In this document: positions 50,425 through 62,560 of the stretch, piece after piece | How the letters are laid out: each line of letters starts with the position of its first letter | Numbering within the stretch: position 1 is the stretch's first letter | DNA from: Lingula anatina | Taxonomy: Eukaryota > Brachiopoda > Lingulata > Lingulida > Lingulidae | NCBI RefSeq assembly: GCF_001039355.2 | Contig: NW_019773981.1 | Span: 545,595 to 609,594, forward strand | Length of the DNA stretch: 64,000 nt | Direction of reading: 5' to 3' | Notes under the pieces: model-generated | The model's input: only the letters and a program-made list of their open reading frames with translations | Database searches by the model: none | What the model was told of the DNA's origin: nothing | Program-made: the position numbers and the translations under genes

Positions 50425-53400
50425 ATGATGTTTCCTACCAGTTCTCAGAGAAAGCATTGGACTTTCTGTGGCGAAACAGAATTGAATAGACTTAGGACGG
50501 AGACGAATAGGAAATATCTAGAAAAACACGCCAAAAAGTTCAAGGTTTGTATGCTGACTTGCTGATGACCTCGCAATTTTCTTCTGCAACTTCCCGCAAT
50601 CAAGAATAAATGTAAAAATTGAGAGGCAGATAGAGTAATAGCCCCTGGAAGTCTCCCGTTACATTATATTATATTCCAGAATATAGAATAGAGTGATAGG
50701 ACGGCCGTGGTTCACCACTTATTTTATGACTGAGGCAATGACTAGGACCCTAAATCAATTATCATGCTGATAATAAATAAAAAAATGGTTTTATACAGTC
50801 CATGTTACTCAGTATATTCTGACACCTTATGAAACAGATATAACATAGGTCTCTAGGTAAAAATAGAAAGGGGACCATGCATGGATTTACATGTATGTTG
50901 ATGGACGTATGAGATTTTGGTATGTATTCTCTATTTGTCTATTTTCAGAATAAAGACGATGGCACAAGTTTTTTAGACTTAAAGGAAGAAAGGATTTTAC
51001 TTCGTCACTATGAATATGCTCTCAAAGAATTCTGTGCACGCTTCCAAGATTCTGGACCACATGAAAATAAAGTTATTGGGTTGCCAAGAGAAGTTGTGGT
51101 ATGCATTTGAGAAAATAATGTTTACATGCATTTTTGAGTTATAAACAATAATTTTTAGAAATTAAAACATTTTGAGTAACTGTTTTCTGTTCATATTAGT
51201 AAATGCAGTAGTAGTAGAAAATATTGCATGTATAAGACTAACAGAACATAACTGTTTTAAAGAAGATCTTTATTGTTTTTTTTTTTTTTTTCAGGGAACA
51301 GCTATTAACTATATGAAAAGGTTTTTTCTCAATAAGTCAGTAATGGATTATCACCCAAAGGATATAATGTATGTATACCCTGATGGAGAAATTCATACTG
51401 CCTTTATCACAATCCATCTCACCTTTCTTCTAGACTAATTAAAGTGTAAAAGCCACTTGCACTTGTTTAATATTATTTGAAAATCTTACACCCTTGTAGA
51501 ATGAATTAAATCCATACAGTGGAAACTTTTGTATTAATTTACCCTCCTTTCACAGGTGTTGGTATTTTATGGTTGTTGGTTATATTCCAGGCTTACCTGT
51601 GTATATTTGTCAACCAAAGTAGAAGAAAACCATGTTTCTCTCAGAACCTTTGTATCTAACATAAAAGGAGACCCTGATAAAAATGCTGACATTGTCCTCT
51701 GTTTTGAACTTTTACTAATGAAGGAGCTGCATTACCACATGACAATACACAATCCATTCAGAGCATTGGAAGGCTTGATTATTGATGTGAAGGTGAGGCA
51801 AGGAGAGTAGATATGTCAGTCTGTATTGTTTTGCTATTGGTCTGAATCATCTGAGTTAGCCTAGAATGAGAACCTCGGCATGTGAGGTGGGGTTAGCTTT
51901 TAAGCTATAAGGGTGAAACTGTATGTACCAAGATTTTTTCTTTGGAAGCAATACAAAGGTGACATGCAAAACCTGGTGAATTCATTCTGTTGTGCATTAG
52001 ACTAACTTAAAGAAAACAAGAAAAAATATTTGGGGAAAAATTCTGTCAGCTTTTACTTTTTGCTGCATGGCACTTTGTACTACTACTGCAGTATGCCATT
52101 ATATCTAACCCCACTCTACTCCAAATCCTCCGTTGGTTTTATGCTAAGACGAGGCTTTGGGCTGTTTTGGATTATACCATTGACAAGCAGATGTGGCATC
52201 ATACCAATTAAAACAGGATTCTTTGAAATAGTTGATAGGGTGCAAATTCTATTTTGGACAATTTATGCCAATTGAAAAATTTAAACAATTATAATAAACT
52301 GCTAGTTGAGTCACATTGGTGAGGTTTATTGATAAATAAATGAAATAAATAATAATTCTAATTAAAGATCTGTCGAATGTGCTACATACTTAATTATCTA
52401 GCCTATTTATTATAGACAAGATGCAAAGCTGTTCAAGCCATGCCCACAAAAGATGTTGAAAAATTAAGGAAGGGGGCATTTGACTTTATTGACCGCTCCT
52501 TAAGTACAGATGCCTGTCTAATATTTGCTCCATCACAGGTAAGATAATGTTTACTCAGTGTGTAAGTTAGCCTTCTTGTAATCAAGTTGTTCAGAATTCC
52601 ATATAATGCACAGTGTTGTGCTTCTACATTTAGCTGTCACTAAATGTCAGTAAACTTTTTATTAATTTAACAAGTTTTTATGAGTGGTCAAGCCAGCTTG
52701 GGCAGAAATTAGTACATGCCATTTTATCATTGAATGAAGTGGATTCATTGTAGATAAAATCACTATATCTGTAATTCCATATTGATAAAAAATATTTGAA
52801 AATGGTATGGTAAGGTAAATGTTAGATACAGCCTTGAAAATATTTAAATTTCAATGTTTGTGACAGTGTTTATATTTTATATTGTACAATATGCAAATGA
52901 AGATGAATTATGATAACTTAATTTTACAGATTGCTTTGGCTGCTTTACTTGCAAGCGCAAGTGAACAAAAAATTAATTTAGACAGGTAATTACTGTAATT
53001 TTATTGTTGCTTTTGTCTTTCCTTTTTCATAATTAATTGGCTATGAAGTCTTTTTTATCATACAATTACTGATAGTGGATTCATTGGATATATATCTTTA
53101 TTTTCTGTGAATCTACATAATGGAATAGGTCTTCATGTGATTTTAATAAAGTGAATAATGTCAGTCTTTATATTAACCTGTATGTTGGTCACAGGTGTTT
53201 TCAGGGGGCAGTTTCGTGAAGGAATAAAGACTGAAACCTAGCTTTTAGCTAAAATGTTGAAAAATTTGGTTCAGCTAGGAAAAAGCTAAGGAAAAATGTC
53301 TGCCTTAAAGCCTTTTGTGAAATCTGCCCCAGATGTTCAGGAACAGCATTGTCTAATATGTCGTTAAAAAAAAATGTTAGCCTGAGTTGTTTTATCTCCA

Positions 53401-54736
53401 GCTATGTAACAGAAACCCTTTTAATGTCTGAAAGCCAAGAACATGTGCACAAAGTGATAGAGCAAGTTAAAAGTAAGTTAAATATCGAGGACAAAATGCC
53501 TTAGATTGAAATGAAACGAAATTATAAGCTTGACTATGTAAATTGTGCATAAAATGTAAAAGAGTATTGTAAGCTTTCTAGTGCAGCTGCAGTCTTCTTC
53601 TCACTGTCACACTTAAATAAGTTTTACAAGAGTTTTCAAAGTTAAATTTTATTTATAAGTCATCCTGGATAATTATATGGATTTACTTCACATATAAAAA
53701 TTATGAAAGCACTTATAAGGTTTATTCTTTTCTACTTTCCTGTGCAAATACAGGCAGCTTTGCTAATTATTTCTTTTCATTGGCCAGGAATCCGTTATAT
53801 GGTGAAACATATCGAACCCATAAGTAAAGAAGATGTGAGGAACATACATAAAAAATTGATGAAGTGTAGAAACCAGGAAAATAATCCAGAAAGTGAAGTG
53901 TGAGTGTAATATTTTTAAATGTCACCTTTGTCGATTTTTTGTAATCTCAATAAAAGGCAAAAGTTTTACATTTAGCTGTGTCAGATCACAATAAAAGCAA
54001 AAATGTTACATATGAGTGCAAAACTTTTTAATGTACATTTACAATTAGTTCCAGATCAAATATATGAATGTATACATACTTTTGAAGGTTTGGATTTATT
54101 AAAAACAATTTTGTCCCACAAAAATCACAGAGACTGTACATAAAGCACATATTTTTTCAATATTATTGAAGTGTTATTATTATTATTATCCACCAAATTA
54201 TTTTCCTCCACCAAAGAGATTGTTTTCACCTCTGTTTGTCTGTTTGTTTGTCACCAGCATTACTCAAAAAGTTATGAATGGTTAAGGTAAAAGTGATTTG
54301 ATTTTGGTTAAGATCCATGAATTAATTAATTAATGGATAATTATTAGACTAAGTTTTTTATTTATCTTGGCAGAGGTCTGTGCTCTGAGTGCTTTTTTAG
54401 TTGTTGTTGTTGCACTTTAGCTATAAAAGAAAGATGGATGAGCTGTTAGAGGAAGAGGAGGAATACCAGTCTCAAAAAAGGGCTAAAATTGCAGAGGTAA
54501 TTGTAATGTATACATTTTATAAAATAGTCAATTATTTTTTTAAGATGTTAGCTAATTGCCTTTCTTATGTACAATAGCATTAGTGAGTTTTGTTTCTCCA
54601 GCAAAAGAGCACGTTTATGAATGATATGAATATAAAATTATGAAAGCAAAACTACATACAAAAAATTTAAGTAATTGATCCATTTCCTCTTTTTCAGGAA
54701 GAAAAACTTGCTGAGAAAAACCTTGTTGGTTTATGA
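50425..54736 (+). CDS. CCNH: cyclin H, complete, 10 exons
   Basis: Regulatory subunit of the CDK-activating kinase (CDK7-cyclin H-MAT1), free or within TFIIH. It drives phosphorylation of CDK T-loops and of the RNA polymerase II CTD. CDS exons: 50425-50544, 50949-51098, 51295-51368, 51591-51792, 52416-52538, 52930-52985, 53402-53472, 53788-53899, 54421-54496, 54698-54736. Phases agree throughout; 1023 nt, 340 aa (human 323). The N-terminus has SSQRKHWTF, the cyclin H signature. The first cyclin box has INYMKRFFLNKSVMDYHPKD and then MLTCVYLSTKVEENHVS across the exon 3/4 joint. The second fold has DRSLSTDACLIFAPSQIAL. The acidic, Lys-rich tail (KMDELLEEEEEYQSQKRAK) matches the human charged C-terminus. 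The initiator is one of two adjacent ATGs (50425 or 50428). AATAAA at 55499-55504 is a possible poly(A) signal. Confidence 0.96.
53203..53331. repeat. short fold-back MITE in a CCNH intron
   Basis: The left part ggggcagtttcgtgaa (from about 53205) and the right part ttttgtgaaatctgcccc (to 53330) are imperfect inverses closing a segment of about 125 bp that also contains self-similar agcttttagctaaa / agctaggaaaaagctaa. Non-coding. Confidence 0.6.
54203..54393 (-). repeat. short interspersed element, reverse copy, abutting CCNH exon 9
   Basis: Reverse orientation of the element at 14997-15225. It starts tcctccaccaaagagattg, passes ttttcacctctgtttgtctg and ctcaaaaagttatgaatgg, and ends cttggcagaggtctgtgctc. 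It ends roughly 28 bp before the acceptor of exon 9 (54421), so it borders that exon's pyrimidine tract. Confidence 0.7.
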
Positions 54737-57700
54737 CACAGACAGAAATTGTGGGAATTATTGTTGAATCATACTGAAGCCATTAGTGAAATAGGTTCAA
54801 AAAACATGATTGAACAACGGAGGCAGACTTGTAGGAGACAAAGCGATAGATGATACTGAGCTGTGTCTGTGCTTTTTTTTTTCTCTGATGCAGAGAAGTA
54901 ATTCCATGTAGTATTAACTATCATATATGTTTAACATCAGGGATAATCAGAAACTGAGCAAATTAATTCTTCAGATGTTGTGGAACCCATACAGGATTTT
55001 ACTGCAACATAAGTACCAAAAAATGACAAAAAGGATCATCCTAGCATCAGACCCGATTTCCAGCCTTTATTGATCTATCTGATATAACAGTGTATCTGCT
55101 AAAATATTTTTTGTAAATATATTTAAAAGATATAGTAAAGAATGGGAGATCATCATGGCATTTGTCTTACTGATCCTGTTATTACACTAATGTTGCCAAG
55201 GCAAAAATGCTGTATATGCTGATAATGAAAGTATCAGGTTATGTGGCAACCTTCATGTACAAGTATTTCGCATTTCAGTGCCCTGTATAAGTCCACTGAA
55301 AAAGACCTTTGCATTGGATAATAATTTAGTTGAGAACTGTTGTGTATTATATTTATTTATACCAAATCTTTTAACTGAAAGTAAGAGACATGCTAGATCA
55401 ATGTTTAGTGGACCTTATTTACAGATGGTCACTTCTAACATTAATTGCTTATACTGTGACAGTAAAGAATTTAGAGAAGGACTGGTGATTCTTCATGTAA
55501 TAAAGCATACGGAACATGATTTTGCGTGGCTGGACCTGTCAGTTTACCTTACATTGAAAAATTTATCAGAATCTTAATCTACTGCTTGAGCTTTAGGTCC
55601 CTGCCCCTATTTTATATTCAAAATGCTAGTAATAGTCAAAAAGGTAGGTCAATGAATTATTTCACAAGTGAATAGTTGATTGAGTGAATAAGACTTAAAA
55701 TGGGGAAGAAATTAGGTACCTTGGTTTAAAACGACTAATAATGAAGAGCGAAGACACGAATTGTGGTAGGTGCTCCTGTCACACCCGCCCAGCACATCTT
55801 TTCCAAAACAGCTGTAGCAGGTCACGTGACAACCACTTGCAAGACTGTCCTCGTACGGCTGAGGTGACAAAAAGCATGAGGTAAGATCGCAGTTTTCTCA
55901 CAATTCTCATTAGTATAAATTCAGACCAAGATTCACACAGTGTGCCTAGGTAAGTGTACTTCAATTTACCGGTTTCGTTTATGGTGTAGCTCCCTTCCAC
56001 AAGGGGACAACATCAATCCATCTCGGAGTGTTGACGAGCTACCACCAAGTTTATTACTGGGGTCCTATATGCAACACATGGTGTATTTTAACATTTTGTC
56101 ACGCCCGCGGCAGATGTGATCAGCTGTTAGAGAATGCTGGGGAGAATTATATGCTATTAGAACAGGGTTTTTGGAAATTAAGCAGGCGTGTATATTCATT
56201 TTCTCTACAAGTTTTAAACTGATATCTTTGTTAATGTGCCATGTACCCAGAATAATGTAGAATGTAAACATTTTGTTTACAGTTTATATATGAATAGTGG
56301 GCAATTATGTAGATACTGATCAGGTTAAGTATCAGATATAAGCGCATTGTGATATCGGATCTTATTGTATTGATGGTAATTTGTACCCACTTCAACTTTT
56401 CTATCTTTCTTAACATCAGTGGATACGAATGAAATTACCCCCCCCTACACACACAAACCAGGTCCTGCTCTCTTACTTTAAACAACCTTCTAATGAGATA
56501 TATATCTAATGATCCTTAGCAAATGGCCTGACATTAACAGTTGTTAACATTCCCTCACCGTTTGTGTATTGATATGCTATAGATCTAGTCAAGCTCTATA
56601 TATTATTGAAAGAGCAGTTGTTTGACCATTTTTTATAGTCTAAAACTTTTATTCTTTATGATATATTTGGACATCTTGGCAGAGTAACACTGTTTTCAAG
56701 GAATGTTCACTATATATCTAAAAGGAAAAGTCTATACTAAAAATACTGTTTAACTGTTCACAGGCTTGAAACATAAAAGTAAAGGAATGGGTGGTTGAAA
56801 AAAAAACAATTACTTTCTTTATTTTGACATAGTTTAATACTTGGTAAGTACATTATGGAGAACCCCATGGAAACTTGTTATTCCAAAGTATAACACGCAG
56901 TCCCTTTAAACAATTTCATGTGGAATGAAATAGATATTCAGAGAGCCTTGAGGAATAAGTTGGTTTGAAGAAGTTGAGCAAGAATATTTAAGTAAGCTAA
57001 CTAAATTGTCTTTAAGATTTGGCAAAGCAAGAGCCATGCCTACAAGAGCCATGGCATTGTTATTGTTAATATGATATAAAAAAGATTTCAAGGCCTATAT
57101 ATTTAATATTGGCAGAGTTATTACATTTTTTCACAAGGCCATGTTAGACCCTGAGATTTCTACTTGTTAAAGACACATGGCCTACAGTATGCATCCTATG
57201 TGATATATCATTGTCATAGTAGTATACTCTGATACATAATGGGGAGACATTGTATTAAAATGTCAAATAAGTCCTGCGGCCAGCAATTTCATACAGGGGT
57301 TCTTTTTCTAAAAAAAAGAGGGCCTTTCTACCTACATAGTATGTTGACCCAACTTGAAAAATTTTGTGCCAAGGCAGTTCCTTTCTACCCAAATGGTGGC
57401 TTTTTCAACCCCCCCTGCCCCCCCCCCCCCCCCAACACACACATAATGGAATAGAAAATACCTGTAAACTCCAGAAAGTATTAAAAAGTAGTGTTTAGAT
57501 TCTTTAGTTTCTCTTTGTAATATAATATCCTTATAGTTCATATGTTTCATTTGCTACTTATTTATTTATTTATTACCCTTTTTTAGGCTCTTACTTAATG
57601 TATCTGGATTCATTGTTTGTATAGTTTTTTGAAAGTCTGCAATTGTTAACTGATTTTTTCAAACTTAAAATCTTCTTTTTTTTTTGCATCTTCATCTCAC

Positions 57701-59232
57701 GAGAATAGCTTCTTCTTTTGTGTCGTTTGGTATAGCCTGGTGTATACAGAGCCATCAAGGGTATGTTTACATTCATAACAAATTTCGTTCTTGAATAACC
57801 AATGGAAACTGCCCAGTTTCAATAATAATACCTCTTAAAGCAATATTAAAACAGGATGCTTTGGTACTCAGCGAAGGCTGGTTCATCGTCAATCGATGAC
57901 CTTTCTAAAAAGGATTAAATTGCATTTTGTAGACAAGTAGCAATGACTATAAATACAGGTATATAGAGCTGTCATTTATGTCTGTGCACTGAATGCTTTG
58001 TCACAGTTGATGCCATGCATTTTTCTTGTTACTATGACTACTAAAAATTAGGGGCTGTTTTGCACAAGAGTAAATTGTTATGAATATTTGTAAACTCAGG
58101 AATTAGGCCTGACTGAATTACTTAAAAAATGTTTTCATGATTTTTTGCATGTTTTTTTATTATTCGTATGTTGCTGATTTCTGTGAAGCCTAGCCAATTC
58201 TATTGTAGACTAGCACTCTTCAACCTATAGCCAAAGACCGCATATTTCTGCCAATAGTGGCAAGTGCTTTGACAGTTACATGTAGCCAAGTTTGGTCTAG
58301 CTGTTTCTTATTCTCAAGCTTAAATCTAGGCCCACTTTTCCATTTATAACTTCACAAGTGTTAAAACAGGTACATTACCTCAACATCCCGCTTATAAATT
58401 ATTGACCTATAGACTTTTCCTTTTAGATAGATATAGTGATTCAATGTATTTTACAGAATACTCCAAAATCGGTTGTGCAAAATAAACTTGGACACAATAT
58501 ATTCCGGGATTAATATTTGGGGCATGATATTAGCAAATGTGCCACATAAGATTGTAATAGAGTTACAGAAATCATAAATCATTGTGAATTATGGTATTCA
58601 GGGTGAAATATTTATTTTTCACATTGGTATGAGTAACATTACTTAGTATGATTATAATGATGCCTGTGGGACATATCAAGAATTTTTTGCCAAAGGGTAT
58701 TTTTTAGCATGCACATTTTCATTCTCATGCTACAAAGTAACAAGCCATATTTCACAGAATGATTTTTCTAAATATGTAAAAATGATGCATGTACCCATTT
58801 AGAATAAAATGCTTCACTATATACTTTAAGGAAAACAGTCTTAATGGGAAATTTTCACAATGCATAATTCTCATTTGCAGAAGTATCTGCTACTGTTATT
58901 GAAGCCAAAAATGGCTAAGGATGGGAATTGAGTTAATGTGTCTACGTTTGAGTAATAGTAACTGCCTTGTGTCTCCAGTAATGATTGTATGTTTTATGTA
59001 GGGAATGAGGTCGGGCAGCTCGGCCCACAGTTCCTAGGAATCAATATTATAATGGGATGTTGATGACTGCTCTGACAATAGAGGAACTGAACTAATGCAA
59101 TTCTAAAAGCTTAGAGCTATATAAATTCTCGACTGTGCACACAAACGTTTCTAGGGTTGCCTAGTCTTGCATAGTCTGCTGGAGGCTGTCAGGGTTTAGG
59201 TTTCTGCACAGAAAAATTGAGTCATCATCAGC
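54737..59232. other. intergenic region between CCNH and coronin
   Basis: About 4.5 kb, the first 0.8 kb of which is probably CCNH 3' UTR (AATAAA at 55499). No supportable exon. The 99-codon frame at 55278-55577 spans the likely poly(A) signal and has no family match. A C-run lies near 57410-57433 within the repeat at 57276-57440. Confidence 0.6.
57276..57440 (+). repeat. dispersed repeat, copy 2 (see 43-140)
   Basis: Shares gccagcaatttca, a g-rich junction, ttctttttctaaaaa and gggccttt in the same order as 43-140, and ends in a C homopolymer and CA tract. Confidence 0.55.
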
Positions 59233-59265
59233 ATGTACTTGGAGGACTGGCCACCACCCAAAAAG
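59233..59265 (+). CDS. candidate alternative first exon A of coronin
   Basis: ATG at 59233 opens 11 codons (MYLEDWPPPKK) ending at AAAAAG|GTGAGA, a strong donor, in phase 0. Spliced to the acceptor at 61304 it would give an in-frame N-terminal extension of coronin. Support is only junction quality and phase. Confidence 0.4.
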
Positions 59266-60322
59266 GTGAGAATTTTCTGAATTAATTTTACCTGTCTTGA
59301 GATTAATCATGCCTCTATGTCAAACAGAGAAATTGATGGGTGGAAAGCATTGCATGTATTTGGTATATCCCTGTAGAAGTAAATGTGGACGGTAACACTG
59401 GTCAACCAGACTGATTAAGGTAAGTAGGCGGATTTATGTGTATTGTTGTTATTGTTTTTTTGGTGATTTTGATTTTAATGCTACATTACTCCATAGGCTA
59501 TACTAGTATGTACATCAGTTGGGTTAATTGTTACTCTGAAAAATTGTTGTTCATAATTGTTATTTTTTGCATGCTCAATTTTTCTCCTTACTTATTGTGC
59601 TGTGAGTCATTTCACAGCTATGGCTTCTGTCAAGATGCATTTGCATTGATGTCACTGTTTAAATATTGTAATAGACTGACTCTACCTACTCAAAGATATG
59701 TTGCCTTGCATGTGAAAATTATACAGAATTCTTCTTCATTGATTTAAATCACTCTTGACTTGAAACATGTAAAACACCCCAAAAAAGTTAATTCCTTTGT
59801 GTTTATTACAAAAATGTTAATTTGTTGTTTATATATAAATTGCTTTCTGTTGGAGGAAATAAACTATTTTCTCTCTCTGTTTTTATGGGTAGTAATTTGT
59901 ATACATCTCAGAAATGTATCAAAATTTCTACATTGTGCCTTACTTATGAAATGCAAATTGGTAAAAAATATTTTATCATTTTGAACAAACAATAAAAACA
60001 ATAACAAATAACCTTGACATATTTTGATGAATTTTCTTATACAATTTGTCAATAACATATAATGTTCTCTCCCATCGCATGTGTTCTTAATTCCACTAGA
60101 TCAGAAAAGAAGAAAAAATCCTGTTTCTGTATCTGTAACCTTTTTTTATGTGTGATAAGCCAGTGTTATATGTCTATTGATTTTTGCTATCTGTATTTTC
60201 AGTTTTTTCTCTCTTATTTCTTCTCAAGTACATTGGTTGGTGTTTAGTGATAGCCTGATAAGCTCTTAGTCATCCATGTAGACCACAGAGTGTTTGAGGA
60301 TTCCAGGAAAACTTGCCAAATC

Positions 60323-60346
60323 ATGGGGAAGGAGGAAGATGGAGAG
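60323..60346 (+). CDS. candidate alternative first exon B of coronin
   Basis: ATG at 60323 opens 8 codons (MGKEEDGE) ending GGAGAG|GTATCA in phase 0. It could splice to 61305 in place of exon A. The donor is weaker than that of exon A, and the short length makes chance possible. Confidence 0.35.
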
Positions 60347-60442
60347 GTATCAACTTCAAGCTCTTAAATTTCTGTGTTGTAAACAGGGTATATCTGTTGT
60401 CATGTAGGCTTGCTTTTTGTTGCAATTAATTGCATTGTCTAT

Positions 60443-60686
60443 GACCACATTCCCATACCTAGATCGATCTAGCAGGATAGACTCATCTCCGAGGGGATTC
60501 TCACTAAATTGCTTTCAGCTTAAGCAGCTTAGATGTTTGGCATGCCTACTGAAGCTGCTAAATGATAATTAATTGCCCCCTAACAGCTTCAGTAGGCGTG
60601 ACAGACATCTAAGCTGCTTAAGTTGATTGCAAATTAGCTAGAATCCCCAGTTAGTACGATAGGGTCTGGGAATAGTCCCTTACTCT
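60443..60686. mobile_element. fold-back MITE, about 245 bp
   Basis: Long imperfect inverted arms: the left has agcttaagcagcttagatg and gcctactgaagctg; the right carries their inverses, cagcttcagtaggc and catctaagctgcttaa, around a short AT-rich centre (aaatgataattaattgcc). Outer parts also pair (attcccatac / gtctgggaat, ggggattct / agaatcccc). It lies within the presumed coronin 5' intron. A degenerate relative is at 8000-8235. Confidence 0.8.
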
Positions 60687-61304
60687 CACTTGTGACTGCA
60701 GTCTATTTGGGCCTGTAGTCCAATTTATTACATGGCAATCTTTTCTAAAATGTTCTTACCCGGAAGTCAACTTAAAATAAGGGGGCTTTCCATTTGTTTG
60801 TTTGCACTTTTTTGTTGAAATGAAACCCTGGATATTTTCTGAGTTGATTGTTTCCATTCTCAATGAAATAATTATTCCCGGTGGATAAACTAGATTTTGA
60901 TGCTAGTGCTATATTGATATTAACTAGTGGATCAATAGTTAGTCCGCATATAAGAAATTGATCTTTATTGAGTGTAGGAAACGGAGAAAACTGATTTACA
61001 GTGGTTTGGACCATATATAGGTAGAGAATTTTGGTAATAACTTTGAATTTGTATTGCTATATGTTGTAATTGTTTCTGATATAGAACTATGTGCTATTGG
61101 ATTCTGTGTCATATTGTGTTCCGTACTGTTTCTGAGTATTCCATAGTAACATAGCTCATTAAAACATAAGATTTTTTAGGTATATGGTGACATAATATCT
61201 CACTTTTCCCATAAATTGGGTTGTATATTAATAAGTGTGATAAATATGTAATGTTATAAAGTATTTAGTACTGATAAATATATTTTTTTATAATTATTTT
61301 CTAG

Positions 61305-62317
61305 ATGGCATTCCGATTGCGGAGTTCCAAGTTCCGTCATGTGTATGGGAATCCTTCGCGCAGGGAAAACTGCTTTGAAAATATCAAAATCTCCAGGAAT
61401 GCTCACGACAGCTCTTTTTGTGCTGTCAATCCCAAGTTTGTTGCTATAGTAACAGAATCTGGAGGAGGAGGAAGTTTTATAACCATTCCAGTGAACAAGG
61501 TAGTATATTTATTTCTGAATTCTGTTGCTTCAGATGCATAGGCTTTTATTCAGAAAACATCCACTCAGAAAGTCACTTAAACCTCCCTTTTATCAGTAAT
61601 TTATAGTATTTATCCATTAATCCATGTCGGATAAAGATGTTAGTATTTCAGACTGTTTTCAGAATTGCTGATGTGAATCTTAATGAATCTTTGTGCATCT
61701 ATGCATTACTTCTATCTGTTCACCTGATACGCTTCATATTGCATTCAGTTAACTGCCACCATTACTCCATCTATCTATCATAAGCTGGGCGTCTAGTATT
61801 GCTTTTGATCAATGAATTGTGCAGGAACTGAATCTGTATAGAAAAGGTCCCAGGATCTAATAATCAATAATGGTGTGACCTAGCTATGCAGCCTGGTGTT
61901 TGTTATTTGTGGTTTTGTTTTTAAGGGTTGGACTTGAATATATGAGAAATGCATTTGTAGAATTAAGGTGCAGGAAGATTGAAAGAAAACAAAGGAAATG
62001 GAAATTTTATATGAATGTTTCTTTAAGAATATTGTAATATTGCACATAACTTGCTTGTATCACATAAGAGCAATAACATTAGATGTTTCTCTCAGTGGTT
62101 TTAATTTTTAGATGTAAAAGGGTAAATTTCTACTTTAAAAAATGAGTTTGAATGATAAAGGATGTTACTTTACCAAGTATATTTGATATTTTTCTCTCAG
62201 CCTGGAAGAGTGGAAACAAATTTTCCCAAAGTTTGTGGTCATAGAGGGCCAGTGCTTGACATCAAGTGGTATCCGTTTGATGACAATATCATTGCCTCTT
62301 GTTCTGATGATGCAACA
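61305..62317 (+). CDS. CORO2: coronin-2-type actin regulator, 5' part (rest beyond window)
   Basis: Coronins bind F-actin and Arp2/3 through a WD40 beta-propeller and steer actin turnover. Two exons are visible: 61305-61499 (acceptor TTTCTAG, donor AAG|GTAGTA) and 62201-62317 (acceptor CTCTCAG, donor ACA|GTAAGT), both phase 0, together 104 residues. The first has RSSKFRHVYGNPSRRENCFE, then SSFCAVNPKFVAIVTES and GGGGSFITIPV; the second has TNFPKVCGHRGPVLDIKW and IIASCSDDAT, the end of the first WD40 blade. The spelling CGHRG...IKWxPFDDNIIASCS and AIVTES.GGGSF is closer to vertebrate CORO2A/2B than CORO1. The ATG at 61305 follows the acceptor directly, so translation may start there or in one of two upstream exons. 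No further exon is found before the right edge. Confidence 0.9.
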
Positions 62318-62337
62318 GTAAGTGGTTTTTATCTTAT

Positions 62338-62560
62338 TTCCTCCACCAAGGAGGTTTTGTTTTCACTTCTGTTTGTCTGTTTGCCTTTCAGTTCATCATC
62401 AGCCTCACTTAAAATGTTACATATGGATTTTGATGAAGTTTTCAGTAGAGATCAGAAAGGGTCTGGTTTTTGTAAAGGTTTTCACATTCAGACAAGGCCC
62501 TGTGTTTGTCTTACTTCTGGACTGAAATTTTGGTCTACTTTAGATAAATCACTAATGGTT
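62338..62560 (-). repeat. short interspersed element, reverse copy, in a coronin intron
   Basis: Starts cctccaccaaggaggttttg, passes ttctgtttgtctgtttg and continues with diverged sequence. It begins 20 bp after the donor of the second coronin exon and causes the long open frame that reads through that exon. Related copies are at 160-645, 14997-15225 and 54203-54393. Confidence 0.7.

Noticed and set aside
55278-55577. 99-codon frame downstream of CCNH
   Set aside because: Overlaps the likely CCNH 3' UTR and poly(A) signal, with no family resemblance.
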